Assembly: GCA_037440925.1 (NCBI GenBank)
Contig: JBBITF010000012.1
Location: forward strand, 3,858 to 67,857
Direction of reading: 5' to 3'
Source of the DNA: JAABUE01 sp037440925
GTDB taxonomy: Bacteria; Chloroflexota; Anaerolineae; Anaerolineales; Villigracilaceae
DNA: 64,000 bases
Shown here: in pieces, positions 1 to 8,389 of the stretch
Position numbering within the stretch: the stretch's first letter is position 1
How the letters are laid out: each line of letters opens with the position of its first letter
Translations under genes and position numbers: made by a program
Notes under the pieces: generated by a model
What the model was told of the DNA's origin: nothing
Databases searched by the model: none
What the model saw: the letters and a program-made list of their open reading frames with translations, nothing else

Positions 1-8
1 AGGTTCCT

Positions 9-473
9 ATGCCTTTATCGAGCGGTATTCCCGCCCCTGATTTTGAATTGCTCGACGATGCCGGCACGCCGAGACGTTTGTCCGATTTTCGCGGTCGGCC
101 GGTAGTGTTGTACTTTTACCCCAAAGACGATACGCCCGGCTGCACAACCGAGGCTTGCGCCTTCCGCGACGATTACTCGGCTTACGAGCAAGCCGGGGTG
201 ACCATCCTGGGCGTCAGCCCCGATACGGTCAAGGCGCACGCCAAGTTCAAAGCCAAATACAATTTGCCGTTCCCATTGCTGGCCGATGTGGAGCATACAG
301 TCTGCGAGTTGTACGACGTGTGGGCCTTGAAGAAGTTCATGGGGCGCGAGTACATGGGCGTGCTGCGTACCACCTTCCTGCTTGATGCAAACGGTCAAAT
401 TGTAAAAGTCTTCGAGGATGTGAAGCCGGCCGGTCACAGCGCCGAGGTGCTGTCGGCGTTAGGCGCGGCCTAG
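9..473 (+). CDS. bcp: Thioredoxin-dependent peroxiredoxin, Bcp/PrxQ family
   Basis: This 154-residue protein is a cytosolic thiol peroxidase that reduces H2O2 and organic hydroperoxides with thioredoxin as electron donor. The active-site motif PGCTTEAC carries the peroxidatic Cys45 and the resolving Cys50 five residues later, the arrangement of atypical 2-Cys PrxQ enzymes. The AhpC/TSA fold fills the whole protein (FYPKDDTPGC, then GVSPD, then RTTFLLD). Length and ends match the family, so the gene looks complete. It lies just upstream of the oxidase genes but is separated from them by about 200 bp with a weak hairpin, so it is probably its own transcript. Confidence 0.95.
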   Translation: MPLSSGIPAPDFELLDDAGTPRRLSDFRGRPVVLYFYPKDDTPGCTTEACAFRDDYSAYEQAGVTILGVSPDTVKAHAKFKAKYNLPFPLLADVEHTVCELYDVWALKKFMGREYMGVLRTTFLLDANGQIVKVFEDVKPAGHSAEVLSALGAA

Positions 474-496
474 GCCCCGGCGTGTTTGACGGCAAG

Positions 497-519
497 GCGG
501 CCACAAAGCGGCCATTTTT
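497..519 (+). terminator. Weak intrinsic terminator after bcp
   Basis: A short GGCC/GGCC stem with a 7-nt loop is followed by ATTTTTA. The stem is only 4 bp, so this is tentative. The rest of the 474-681 gap is AT-rich (around 525-580) and probably holds the promoter of the oxidase operon, but no clean -35/-10 pair can be fixed. Confidence 0.35.
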
Positions 520-681
520 ATATGAAATTTCTAAGAAATCCTTTTTGTTTCTTGATTATATGATAAAATAGGGTAAATTTAGCGTGTTACAGATGCGAGT
601 ATGTCACTTTAGGGTTGGGGTTTTCGATGGGCCGGCTTGCCCGGCCGTCTACGCTATGCTTCCTTGTTCAGGAGAATGTGT

Positions 682-1686
682 ATGCGCCATTTTGTGATCG
701 TAGCGATCCTGGTCTTGGTGATGTCTACGTTGACATACCTTGGGCTGGACTCTTCCGGGTTGCTGCCTGTGCAGGCCAGCGAACAGGCTGTCCCTGTAGA
801 TTGGCTTTTCAATCTGCAATTCATCACTATCTCATTCCTGTTTTCCCTGATTATCGTGCCGTTGGTCTACAGCCTGGTTGTGTTCCGACGCCGGCCGGGG
901 GAGACGGGGGACGGTAAACACTTCGAGGGCAACACTGCGCTCGAAATCACCTGGACTGCCATCCCACTTTTCATCGTGATGGGATTTGCCTACCTGGGCG
1001 CGTACAGCCTGGGCGAAACCCGCCGCGTGGACCCGCAGGCGATGGTGGTCAACGTCACTGCCCAGCAATTCGCCTGGACGTTCGAATACCCGGATACGGG
1101 TGTGGTTTCCAGCGTGCTGTACCTGCCGGAGGGCAAACAGGCGCTGCTCAAGATGACTTCGCGGGATGTGATCCACAGTTTCTGGGTGCCGGAGTTCCGC
1201 ATCAAGCAGGACATCCTGCCGGGACGCACGACCGAATACCGCATCACCCCCACGCGGGTAGGCGACTACAAGTTGCGCTGTGCGGAATTGTGTGGAACCA
1301 GTCATGCCTATATGCTGGCGGATGTGAAAGTGGTCTCGCGGGCCGATTTCGACGCCTGGATGGCCGCCCGCGCTGAAGAAGCCCGCGCAGCGGCGGATAC
1401 CCCCGAAGGGCGCGGCAAGACGCTTGTCACGCAGAACGGCTGCCTGGGCTGTCACTCGCTGGACGGCACGCGCGGCACCGGCCCGACCTGGTTCGGGCTG
1501 TACGGTTCACAGGTATCGCTCTCGGATGGTACGACGGTCACGGCAGATGAGGCCTTCATCGCGGAATCGATCTTGCAGCCGCAGGCCAAATTCGTGGCCG
1601 GCTACGAGACCATCCAGATGCCTGTCTACCAGTTCACGGACGAGCAGATTGCAGACATCATCGCTTTCATCAAGACGGTGAAATAG
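682..1686 (+). CDS. ctaC: Cytochrome c oxidase subunit II with C-terminal cytochrome c domain (caa3-type)
   Basis: Subunit II of a caa3-type heme-copper oxidase; it passes electrons from a fused cytochrome c through CuA to subunit I. Counted from the ATG at 682, an N-terminal signal/TM segment and a second TM helix precede a cupredoxin domain. The CuA loop CAELCGTSHAYM gives Cys200, Cys204, His208 and Met211, and a further His lies in DVIHSFWVPEF. A C-terminal c-type domain has CLGCH (Cys254, Cys257, His258). Start 682 is chosen because AGGAG lies 7 nt upstream; an in-frame upstream start at 637 has no ribosome site. It is followed after 11 nt by subunit I. Confidence 0.95.
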   Translation: MRHFVIVAILVLVMSTLTYLGLDSSGLLPVQASEQAVPVDWLFNLQFITISFLFSLIIVPLVYSLVVFRRRPGETGDGKHFEGNTALEITWTAIPLFIVMGFAYLGAYSLGETRRVDPQAMVVNVTAQQFAWTFEYPDTGVVSSVLYLPEGKQALLKMTSRDVIHSFWVPEFRIKQDILPGRTTEYRITPTRVGDYKLRCAELCGTSHAYMLADVKVVSRADFDAWMAARAEEARAAADTPEGRGKTLVTQNGCLGCHSLDGTRGTGPTWFGLYGSQVSLSDGTTVTADEAFIAESILQPQAKFVAGYETIQMPVYQFTDEQIADIIAFIKTVK

Positions 1687-1697
1687 CAGGAGGATTT

Positions 1698-3740
1698 ATG
1701 AAAAACATGAAACCCGTTTGGCGCGGCCTGGTCTTGCTGGCCTTAGGAGGCGCGCTCGGTTATTTTCTCGGTTTGGGGCTGGATGCGCTGGTCTCAGGGA
1801 GCGCCAATTTCACCGCGCCGCTGGCCGGTTTTTTCTCCCTGGTCGTCTCTGTGACCGGCTTCTTCTTTGGGCTGGTGGGCTATCGCGGCGTGACGCGCGG
1901 CCTGGTCTTCCAGATCATCGGCACGCTGGCCGGCGGCTTCTTCGTGACCGGCCTGCGCGCCCTGATGGGGCTGAAGACTTTCGGCCCGTTCTTCTTCACG
2001 GAACCGGCCTGGGTGGTTGGCGGGCTGGTCGGCACGTTGTCCTTCCTGGCAGGCGTGGGCGCGCTGACGGATTGGTTCAAGTGGGCGCTGGGCGAGTCCA
2101 CGCCGGAGCATCATACCGACGAACCCGGCTGGCAAAAATATTTCAACGTCTCGCTCGACCACAAAGTCATCGGCGTTCAATACACCATCACCTCCATTGC
2201 CGTCCTGGGTTTTGGCGGCATCTTTGCGCTCATCTTCCGCACCGAGTTGGCCGCTTCGCAGTTGCAGTTCCTGACTACCACCTTCCAGGCCTTCGACCAG
2301 AACGGCCTGCAATTCTACAATACCTTGATGAGCCTGCACGGGATGTTGATGATTGTGTCCATCCTGCTGGGCATTGCGGGCGTGATGAACTACCTGATCC
2401 CGATGCTGATCGGCGCGCAGGACATGGCCTTCCCGCGCCTGAACGCCTTCTCTTTCTGGATCGCGGTCCCGGCGGCGGTGCTGCTGCTCTCGGCGCTCTT
2501 CCTGGGCGGCTTCGACACCGGCTGGACCGGCTACCCGCCGCTCTCCACCCGTTCCCCGCTGGGCGTGCAGATGTTCTTCCTGGGTGTGTTCATTGCCGGT
2601 TGGTCGTCCATCCTGGGCGCGCTCAACCTGATCGCCACAGTGGCGCGGATGCGCGCGCGCGGCATGACTGCCTTCCGCTTGCCCATTTTTGCCTGGGCCG
2701 CCATCGCTACCTCGATCATCTCGCTGACTGCCACGCAGTTGATCGGCCTGTCGTTCCAATTGGTGATGTTCCAGCGCCTGCTGGGGATGGGCTTCTTCGA
2801 CCCGGCCAAAGGCGGCAATCCGGTGCTGTTCCAGCATTTGTTCTGGTTCTATTCACACCCGGCGGTGTACGTCTTCGTGCTGCCCGGCCTGGGCGTGATC
2901 TCGGAACTGCTGCCGGTCTTCGTCCGCAAGCCGTTGTTCGGCTACCGTTGGGTTGCCATGTCGTCGCTGGGTATTGCGCTGGTGGGCTTCCTGGTGTGGG
3001 CGCATCACATGTTCACCTCCGGCATGAACGAGTACCTGCGCGTGCCGTTCATGTACAGCACCCTGCTGGTGGCGGTGCCGACCGGCGTCAAGTTCTTCTC
3101 GTGGGTGGCGACCTTGTGGCAGGGCAAGATCAGCACGCCGACGCCGATGTTGTTCGTGCTGGGCGGGATCGTCGTCTTCCTGATGGGCGGTCTTTCTGGA
3201 CCTCCGAATGCTACCGTTTCGACCGACCTGCACCTGCACGACACGTACTTCATCGTCGGTCACTTCCATGACACCATGTTCGGCGGCTATATCTTCCCGT
3301 TCTTTGCCGCCATCTACTACTGGTTCCCCAAAGCGACCGGCCGCCGCATGAGCGAGAAACTGGGCAAACTGCACTTCTGGTTGATGACGCCCTCCTTCCT
3401 GGTGCTGACCTTCGCCATGATGCGCGTCGGCTTGCTGGGTATGCGCCGCCGCATTGCGGACTATGACCCTGCGCTGGGCTTCGATCTGTCGCACTTGATT
3501 ATGACGGTGGCAGCCTACCTGATCTTTACCTCGGTTGTCATCTTCCTGTACAACTTCTTCCACAGTATGAAGCACGGCGAGCAGGCCGAGGGCAACCTGT
3601 GGAACTCGCGCTCGCCGGAGTGGCAGGTGCCTTCCCCGATGCCGGTGCATAATTACGACCACGCCTTTCAGGTGGTCGGTGAGCCTTACGACTACGGTCT
3701 CGAAGGCTCGAAGTACGTCGAATTCATCAAGCATAAATAG
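1698..3740 (+). CDS. ctaD: Cytochrome c oxidase subunit I, A2-type, with N-terminal membrane extension
   Basis: Catalytic subunit that binds low-spin heme and the heme/CuB site and pumps protons. Family motifs are present: MSLHGMLMIVS, FWFYSHPAVYVFVLPGLG (CuB His with the cross-linked Tyr), the HH pair in WAHHMFTSGM, and HDTYFIVGHFHDTMFGG. The YSHP form, in place of GHPE, marks the A2 subclass, in which a Tyr-Ser pair replaces the D-channel glutamate. About 135 residues with several hydrophobic segments precede the canonical core, which begins near WQKYFNVSLDHKVIG. This makes the protein 680 aa, against about 530-560 for a plain subunit I. The extension has no recognised role. A GGAGGA ribosome site precedes the ATG. 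Confidence 0.95.
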   Translation: MKNMKPVWRGLVLLALGGALGYFLGLGLDALVSGSANFTAPLAGFFSLVVSVTGFFFGLVGYRGVTRGLVFQIIGTLAGGFFVTGLRALMGLKTFGPFFFTEPAWVVGGLVGTLSFLAGVGALTDWFKWALGESTPEHHTDEPGWQKYFNVSLDHKVIGVQYTITSIAVLGFGGIFALIFRTELAASQLQFLTTTFQAFDQNGLQFYNTLMSLHGMLMIVSILLGIAGVMNYLIPMLIGAQDMAFPRLNAFSFWIAVPAAVLLLSALFLGGFDTGWTGYPPLSTRSPLGVQMFFLGVFIAGWSSILGALNLIATVARMRARGMTAFRLPIFAWAAIATSIISLTATQLIGLSFQLVMFQRLLGMGFFDPAKGGNPVLFQHLFWFYSHPAVYVFVLPGLGVISELLPVFVRKPLFGYRWVAMSSLGIALVGFLVWAHHMFTSGMNEYLRVPFMYSTLLVAVPTGVKFFSWVATLWQGKISTPTPMLFVLGGIVVFLMGGLSGPPNATVSTDLHLHDTYFIVGHFHDTMFGGYIFPFFAAIYYWFPKATGRRMSEKLGKLHFWLMTPSFLVLTFAMMRVGLLGMRRRIADYDPALGFDLSHLIMTVAAYLIFTSVVIFLYNFFHSMKHGEQAEGNLWNSRSPEWQVPSPMPVHNYDHAFQVVGEPYDYGLEGSKYVEFIKHK

Positions 3741-3757
3741 GGAAGAGGGATTCTTTC

Positions 3758-4522
3758 ATGGCACACACGGATCAAAAGACTGCTCTCAACCAGGGCGCTA
3801 TCATCTTCATTTTCCTGGCGGTGTTGACCGCGTTAGAGTTCTTCATTGCGGTTGCGATGGATGCGGTGGCGCTGCTGATCCTGGTGGCGCTGGTCAAGGC
3901 TGGGCTGGTGGTTTATTACTACATGCACATCTATCGCCTGAACGACGAAGACGGCGATGACCACGAAACGTACGCCTACAAGACCGGCACCAACCGCGTC
4001 GGCTTGTGGTTGTTCCTGCTGTCGGATGCCTTTGTCTTCGGCGGGCTGGCGGTAGCGCGCTTCAACCTGCTGGGGCTGACCCGTCCGCACTTGAGCCAGG
4101 AACTCGGCCTGCTGGTGACGGCGGTGCTGCTGGTGTCTTCGTTTTTCATGAACCGCGCCGAGGTTTCGATGGAGCACGGCGACCGCAGGGGCTTTCTGGT
4201 CAGCACGGCGATCACGCTCTTGTTGGGCGTCGCTTTCCTGGCGGGCGTGGTGGGCGTGGAGTGGCCGGGCGCCATCCACGAGGGTGTCACGCCTTCGAGC
4301 AGCGCAGCCGGGGCGATCTTCTTCATGATGACCGGGATGCACGCTTTCCACGTGTTGACGGGCGTCATCTTCCTGCTGGTCATCCTGCGCAACGGCGCGC
4401 GCGGCCTGTACAGCGCCGAAAAGCACTGGGGCGTGGAAGCGGCTACGGTCTATTGGCATTTCGTGGACGTGGTGTGGATCTTCTTCTACCCGGCGTTGTA
4501 TTTGATTGGTTCGGCCATTTGA
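3758..4522 (+). CDS. ctaE: Fused cytochrome c oxidase subunit IV-III
   Basis: The C-terminal part (about residues 83-254) is a subunit III: GLWLFLLSDAFVFGGL near its start and HWGVEAATVYWHFVDVVWIF at its end are hallmark motifs. The first 70 residues match the small prokaryotic subunit IV (CtaF/COX4_pro): two TM helices, with LVALVKAGLVVYYYMHIYRL as the typical second helix. The two subunits are therefore one polypeptide here. The gene begins 17 nt after subunit I and ends at a strong hairpin. The fusion is seen directly in one uninterrupted frame; its functional consequence is not known. Confidence 0.9.
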   Translation: MAHTDQKTALNQGAIIFIFLAVLTALEFFIAVAMDAVALLILVALVKAGLVVYYYMHIYRLNDEDGDDHETYAYKTGTNRVGLWLFLLSDAFVFGGLAVARFNLLGLTRPHLSQELGLLVTAVLLVSSFFMNRAEVSMEHGDRRGFLVSTAITLLLGVAFLAGVVGVEWPGAIHEGVTPSSSAAGAIFFMMTGMHAFHVLTGVIFLLVILRNGARGLYSAEKHWGVEAATVYWHFVDVVWIFFYPALYLIGSAI

Positions 4523-4527
4523 GTTGA

Positions 4528-4561
4528 GGACCCTAAAGGTTTGGGAAACCTTTAGGGTCTC
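4528..4561 (+). terminator. Perfect 14-bp hairpin after oxidase structural genes
   Basis: The arm GACCCTAAAGGTTT (4529-4542) and its exact complement (4546-4559) enclose a 3-nt GGG loop, followed by TCTTATC. The T-run is poor, so it may act as a partial terminator or as an mRNA-stabilising stem that sets the ratio of oxidase subunits to the downstream assembly factors. Confidence 0.65.
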
Positions 4562-4575
4562 TTATCGAGGGACGC

Positions 4576-5187
4576 ATGAATACCAGATTGTTGTGGGTGG
4601 GAGCGGGGGCGCTGGCCGTGATTGGAATGGTCATGGCGGCGGTGATGGTCTTTCCCAAACAGGATTCGTTCCGCGGCACGCTGTACGACCCGGCGCTGCC
4701 GGCGCCTGGGATTGAATTGACCCAGGGAAACGGGAGCAACTTCCGGCTGGGAGAGATGCGGGGACGGGTCGTGTTGTTGTTCTTCGGCTATACCTCCTGT
4801 CCAGATGTCTGCCCGACCACGTTGTCCGAATTACGGCGCGTGGCAGACGCCCTGGGCGCGGACGCAGCGCGGGTGCAGGTCGTTTTCGTAACCGTAGATC
4901 CGCAGCGCGACACGCCGGAAAAATTGGGGAAATATGTTGCCATGTTCAACCCGTCTTTCATCGGCCTGAGCGGTTCGGAGGACGAATTGAAAAGCGTGTG
5001 GCAGGCCTACGGTGTGTACCGCGAGGTACAGCCCATGCCCAACTCGGCGACAGGATACCTGGTGGACCACACGGCGCGGCTGTACGTGATAGACCCAGAC
5101 GGAAACCTGCGGCTGTCGTTTGGGTACGGCGCGCCGGTGGAAGATATCCTGCACGATGTCAAACTTTTACTCGGAGCGGAGGAATGA
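4576..5187 (+). CDS. SCO1/SenC family copper chaperone for cytochrome oxidase
   Basis: Membrane-anchored thioredoxin-fold protein that delivers copper to, or reduces, the CuA site of subunit II. One N-terminal TM anchor (residues 4-28) precedes the SCO fold. The copper-binding CPDVC motif and the downstream His in LVDHTARLYVID are both present, as is the typical VTVDPQRDTPE. At 203 aa it has the normal length. Its stop overlaps the start of the PCu(A)C gene, which indicates translational coupling. Its place in an oxidase assembly block supports a CuA-loading role. Confidence 0.93.
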   Translation: MNTRLLWVGAGALAVIGMVMAAVMVFPKQDSFRGTLYDPALPAPGIELTQGNGSNFRLGEMRGRVVLLFFGYTSCPDVCPTTLSELRRVADALGADAARVQVVFVTVDPQRDTPEKLGKYVAMFNPSFIGLSGSEDELKSVWQAYGVYREVQPMPNSATGYLVDHTARLYVIDPDGNLRLSFGYGAPVEDILHDVKLLLGAEE

Positions 5188-5615
5188 TGTTCAACGTTCG
5201 TTTTGTGCTTGCTTGCACTGTGTTGACGCTGCTTCTTGCGGCCTGCGGCGCGGCCGGCAGCGGTGAATTGCAGGTCAACGATGTCTGGGCGCGGCCCGGC
5301 CTGGCGGGCGGCAACAGCGCCATCTTTTTCGTGGTGATCAACCCCGGCGAGGCCGATTTGCTGCTTTCGGCTTCCAGCCAGGCAGCCGAGGCGGTGGAAC
5401 TGCACCAAACCATCATGCAGGACGGCAATATGCAGATGGTACATCAAATGAACGTGCCTGTGCCAACCGGCGAAACGGTTTTCAAGCCCGGCGGTTTGCA
5501 TGTGATGTTGATCGGTTTGAAGGGCGACCTGAAGGCCGGCGACACGTTCCCCGTCACGCTCGTGTTCGAGAAAGCCGGCGAAAAGACGCTGACCGTTACG
5601 GTCAGAGACCAGTAA
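5184..5615 (+). CDS. PCu(A)C copper chaperone lipoprotein
   Basis: Secreted copper chaperone that works with SCO in CuA assembly. The 143-aa product has a lipoprotein signal ending in LLLAAC (lipid-modified Cys about residue 21). It carries the Cu(I)-binding pattern of the DUF461/PCu(A)C family: HQTIMQDGNMQMVHQM, and later GGLHVMLIGLKGDLKAG. The start codon is within ATGATG overlapping the SCO stop; an upstream in-frame extension to 4998 lies wholly inside SCO and is rejected. Confidence 0.92.
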   Translation: MMFNVRFVLACTVLTLLLAACGAAGSGELQVNDVWARPGLAGGNSAIFFVVINPGEADLLLSASSQAAEAVELHQTIMQDGNMQMVHQMNVPVPTGETVFKPGGLHVMLIGLKGDLKAGDTFPVTLVFEKAGEKTLTVTVRDQ

Positions 5616-5636
5616 GATTCTGTTCCTCTTTACAAA

Positions 5637-6125
5637 ATGAAACCTTCCGTTATCAAGCGTATTGCCCTCTCTATCCTGCTCGGCCTGTTGGTTGCGGCGC
5701 TCACGACCGAACTCTCGTACCAGGTGCTCAAGCGCGAGAACCGCGCCCCGCAGCGCATCGAACTGGTCATCCCGGCCGGTACAGCGGCGCAGGTCGCGCA
5801 GGGGAAAGCGCCGCCTGCCCTGCCGGTTGACATGGCGTTCGTGGTCGGCGATACGCTGGTGATCGTCAACCAGGACAGCGCAGATCACCAACTGGGGCCG
5901 CTGTGGATCCCGGCCGGCGCATCCGCCAGCCTGAACCTGGACAGCGAGCAGAACTACGCCATGGAGTGTTCTTTCCAGCCGAGCAGGGTCTTTGGTCTGG
6001 AGGTGCGCGAACCGGTGACACTCACCACGCGCCTGACCGGTATCTTCTTTGCCGGGCTGCCGCTGGGCGCGCTCTTTGCCCTGTATGGCTCCCTGTTGGG
6101 CAAGGACAGGAAGAAGGCGGCATGA
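5637..6125 (+). CDS. Membrane-anchored cupredoxin-like protein, function unknown
   Basis: A 162-residue protein with an N-terminal TM helix (about 8-27), a soluble beta-rich middle and a C-terminal TM helix (about 133-153). The middle resembles a cupredoxin: AFVVGDTLVIVNQDSADHQLGPLWIPAGASA resembles the first-ligand strand, with a His after the D-S-A-D turn. A Cys appears in YAMECSFQPS, but the usual second His/Met ligand loop is not obvious. Its position between PCu(A)C and SURF1, with a 4-nt ATGA overlap into SURF1, makes a role in oxidase copper or heme assembly likely. I do not recognise a named family. Confidence 0.7.
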   Translation: MKPSVIKRIALSILLGLLVAALTTELSYQVLKRENRAPQRIELVIPAGTAAQVAQGKAPPALPVDMAFVVGDTLVIVNQDSADHQLGPLWIPAGASASLNLDSEQNYAMECSFQPSRVFGLEVREPVTLTTRLTGIFFAGLPLGALFALYGSLLGKDRKKAA

Positions 6126-6865
6126 TCCTGCGCGCCATGTTCTCCCGCCGCTGGCTGCTCACTACCCTGCTCGTGCTGCTGGGCGGGGCGCTGTGTGTAC
6201 GCCTGGGCATCTGGCAGTTGGCGCGCCTGGAACAGCGCCGCGCCTTCAACGCCCACGTCCAGGCCATGTGGCAGGCCGAACCTTTGATCCTGACCGGCCA
6301 GACAAACGAAGACCTGACGACGATGGAATACCGCGCTGTGACGGTCAGCGGCAGGTATGACTTCGAGAACCAGGTGGCCTTGCGCAACCGCTACTACCAA
6401 AACCAGGCCGGTTATCACCTGCTCACGCCTCTGCTCTTGGACGATGGGACTGCGGTGCTGGTCGAGAGGGGCTGGATTCCCGCCGACGGCAATTCTACGC
6501 CCGCCGATTGGCGCCAGTATGACCAGCCGGGGCAGGTGACCGTCCACGGACAGATCCGGCTGGGGCAAAGCAAGCCAGACCTGGGCGGCGTCCCCGACCC
6601 GACCCTTGCGCCGGGGCAGGCGCGCCTGGATTTCTGGAACACGGTCAACCTGGAGCGCATTCGCCAGCAGATGCCGTATCCCATGCTGGAGGTGTTCGTC
6701 CAGCCGGAGATGGATGCTACCGACTCCGTCCCCCCGATCCCCTACCAGCCGGAGATCGAATTGACCGAAGGCCCGCATCTGGGCTACGCCGGGCAGTGGT
6801 TCACCTTTGCGGCCATCCTGGTGCTGGGCTACCCGTTCTTTTTGCGCAAACAGTTGACATCGTAA
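6122..6865 (+). CDS. SURF1 family cytochrome oxidase biogenesis protein
   Basis: SURF1 (Shy1) proteins help insert heme a into oxidase subunit I. This 247-aa protein has two TM helices, at about residues 10-30 and near the C-terminus, flanking an extracytoplasmic domain. Visible hallmarks are LGIWQLARLEQRRAFN near the start, VTVSGRYDFENQVALRNRYY, VLVERGWIP and the C-terminal GYAGQWFTFAAILVLGYPFF. Start 6122 overlaps the upstream stop as ATGA; an in-frame extension to 5903 lies inside the previous gene. Confidence 0.93.
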   Translation: MILRAMFSRRWLLTTLLVLLGGALCVRLGIWQLARLEQRRAFNAHVQAMWQAEPLILTGQTNEDLTTMEYRAVTVSGRYDFENQVALRNRYYQNQAGYHLLTPLLLDDGTAVLVERGWIPADGNSTPADWRQYDQPGQVTVHGQIRLGQSKPDLGGVPDPTLAPGQARLDFWNTVNLERIRQQMPYPMLEVFVQPEMDATDSVPPIPYQPEIELTEGPHLGYAGQWFTFAAILVLGYPFFLRKQLTS

Positions 6866-6899
6866 CGCCGGCCTGTGGTCGGCATCCATGGAGACACCC

Positions 6900-8216
6900 A
6901 TGAAATTTTCCCTCACCTCTTCCTTTTCCCGCCTGGCGCTGATGGCGCTGCTGGCGGTCTCCCTGGTGACCATTGGCGGGCGCCTGGTGTCGTTGAACGG
7001 CGCAACGACTGCCTGCAGCGGTTGGCCGCTGTGCCTGCCGGAGGGCGTTTTAGGCTGGATGCAGTTGTTCCACCGCGCTTCGGTGGGCTTTGCCAGCCTG
7101 TTGATGGCCTGGCTGCTCTACCGCGCCTGGCGCGATCTGCGTGACCATCGCCTGTTGCTGCCGCTGGCCACGTTGAGTGTGGCGTTGTACTTTGCGCAGG
7201 CTTTCGTGGGCGCAATGGAAGTGACGCGCGGCTTTCCGCTCTATCTCTTGATTTTGCACGCCCTGACGAATGTTGCCCTGTGGCTCAGCCTGCTGGGATT
7301 GACAGTCGCTTCCGGCTTCCTGGCGCGCGAAACGGTGTCCTTTCCTCCATTGGATCTCAAGCAGCGGGCGCGCGATTTCCTGACGCTGACCAAACCGGTG
7401 GTGGTGGCGCTCTTGCTGGTGACCACCTACGCGGGCATGGTGGTGGGCGGCAGGGCCTGGCCGTCCTGGCAACTGACGTTCTGGACACTGCTGGGCGGCT
7501 TCATGGCGGCGGGCGGATCGTCGGCCTTGAATCAGTACATTGATCGCGACCTGGACAAGAACATGCAGCGCACGCAGAAGCGTCCCCTGGCGGCCGGCCG
7601 CATGACGCCCGCCGAAGGGCTGGCGTTTGGGCTGGCGCTTTCCGTGCTTAGTTTCTACGTCTACGCGGCCTTCGTCAACCTGCTGGCGGCCTGCCTGGCG
7701 CTGGCGGGAATTCTCTATTATGTGGTGCTGTACAGCATCCTGCTCAAGAAAGCCACCGTGCAGAACATCGTCATCGGCGGCGGCGCGGGCGCCATCCCGC
7801 CGCTGGTGGGCTGGGCGGCCGCCACCGGCGGGCTGAACGTCCCGGCCTTGCTGCTGTTCGCCATCGTCTTCATGTGGACGCCGCCGCACTTCTGGGCGCT
7901 GGCCATCGTCCGCCAGAAGGATTATGCCCGCGCGGGCGTGCCGATGCTGCCGGTGGTGCGCGGCGAGAAAGAGGCGCGCTGGCAGATTTTGGTCTATACC
8001 CTGGAACTGGTGGGGGTGACGCTGCTGCTGCCGCTCTTCGATTTTACCGGCGCGCTCTACCTGGTCTCGGCGCTGGCGCTGGGATTGTGGCTGGTCTATA
8101 CCGCCTGGCAGGTCTGGCGGGTGGAGGGCAACAAAATCGCCTGGAAGATGTACCGCTCTTCGAGCATGTACCTGGCCTTCCTTTTCCTGGCGCTGATGCT
8201 GGACGCGGTACGCTAA
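6900..8216 (+). CDS. ctaB: Fusion of half-size heme A synthase (CtaA-like) with protoheme IX farnesyltransferase (CtaB)
   Basis: The C-terminal 290 residues are CtaB (UbiA family), which makes heme O: NQYIDRDLDKNMQRTQKRPL is the prenyl-diphosphate-binding motif, and VQNIVIGGGAGAIPPLVGW and MWTPPHFWALAI follow. The first about 150 residues are four TM helices resembling one half of CtaA/COX15. They have a Cys pair in ACSGWPLC (Cys39, Cys45) and single His in the second and fourth helices (His58, His120), matching the N-terminal heme-binding bundle of CtaA. The full CtaA has two such bundles, so this is a half-size version. Start 6900 has GGAGA 5 nt upstream; an ATG at 6888 is also possible. 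Confidence 0.88.
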   Translation: MKFSLTSSFSRLALMALLAVSLVTIGGRLVSLNGATTACSGWPLCLPEGVLGWMQLFHRASVGFASLLMAWLLYRAWRDLRDHRLLLPLATLSVALYFAQAFVGAMEVTRGFPLYLLILHALTNVALWLSLLGLTVASGFLARETVSFPPLDLKQRARDFLTLTKPVVVALLLVTTYAGMVVGGRAWPSWQLTFWTLLGGFMAAGGSSALNQYIDRDLDKNMQRTQKRPLAAGRMTPAEGLAFGLALSVLSFYVYAAFVNLLAACLALAGILYYVVLYSILLKKATVQNIVIGGGAGAIPPLVGWAAATGGLNVPALLLFAIVFMWTPPHFWALAIVRQKDYARAGVPMLPVVRGEKEARWQILVYTLELVGVTLLLPLFDFTGALYLVSALALGLWLVYTAWQVWRVEGNKIAWKMYRSSSMYLAFLFLALMLDAVR

Positions 8217-8224
8217 TCTGGGGA

Positions 8225-8301
8225 GAAACCATCCACGAAGGGTTACGAATGCTCGAATGGAACGCTAGTGGTGAATTCGTGAGACATTCGTGGATGGTTT
8301 C
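8225..8301. repeat. Long inverted repeat, nested palindrome
   Basis: A perfect 15-bp arm GAAACCATCCACGAA (8225-8239) is repeated inverted at 8287-8301. Inside it lies a second 6-bp pair, ACGAAT (8245-8250) with ATTCGT (8275-8280). It sits after ctaB and before the amidase gene. No U-tract follows and no flanking duplication was seen. It may be a small palindromic element or a processed terminator. Confidence 0.6.
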
Positions 8302-8389
8302 CTATCGGAAAAGACTCGCGTAGGTAGTCGCCCTCAGACGTTCATTTCCTGGGTATACTTGGGGGGAGATCTTCTATCTGGATATTGGC

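Noticed and set aside
1794..2837. 347-codon minus-strand open frame opposite oxidase subunit I
   Set aside because: Composition is typical of an antisense shadow (rich in Gln, Arg, His, Glu) over a gene with unmistakable motifs.
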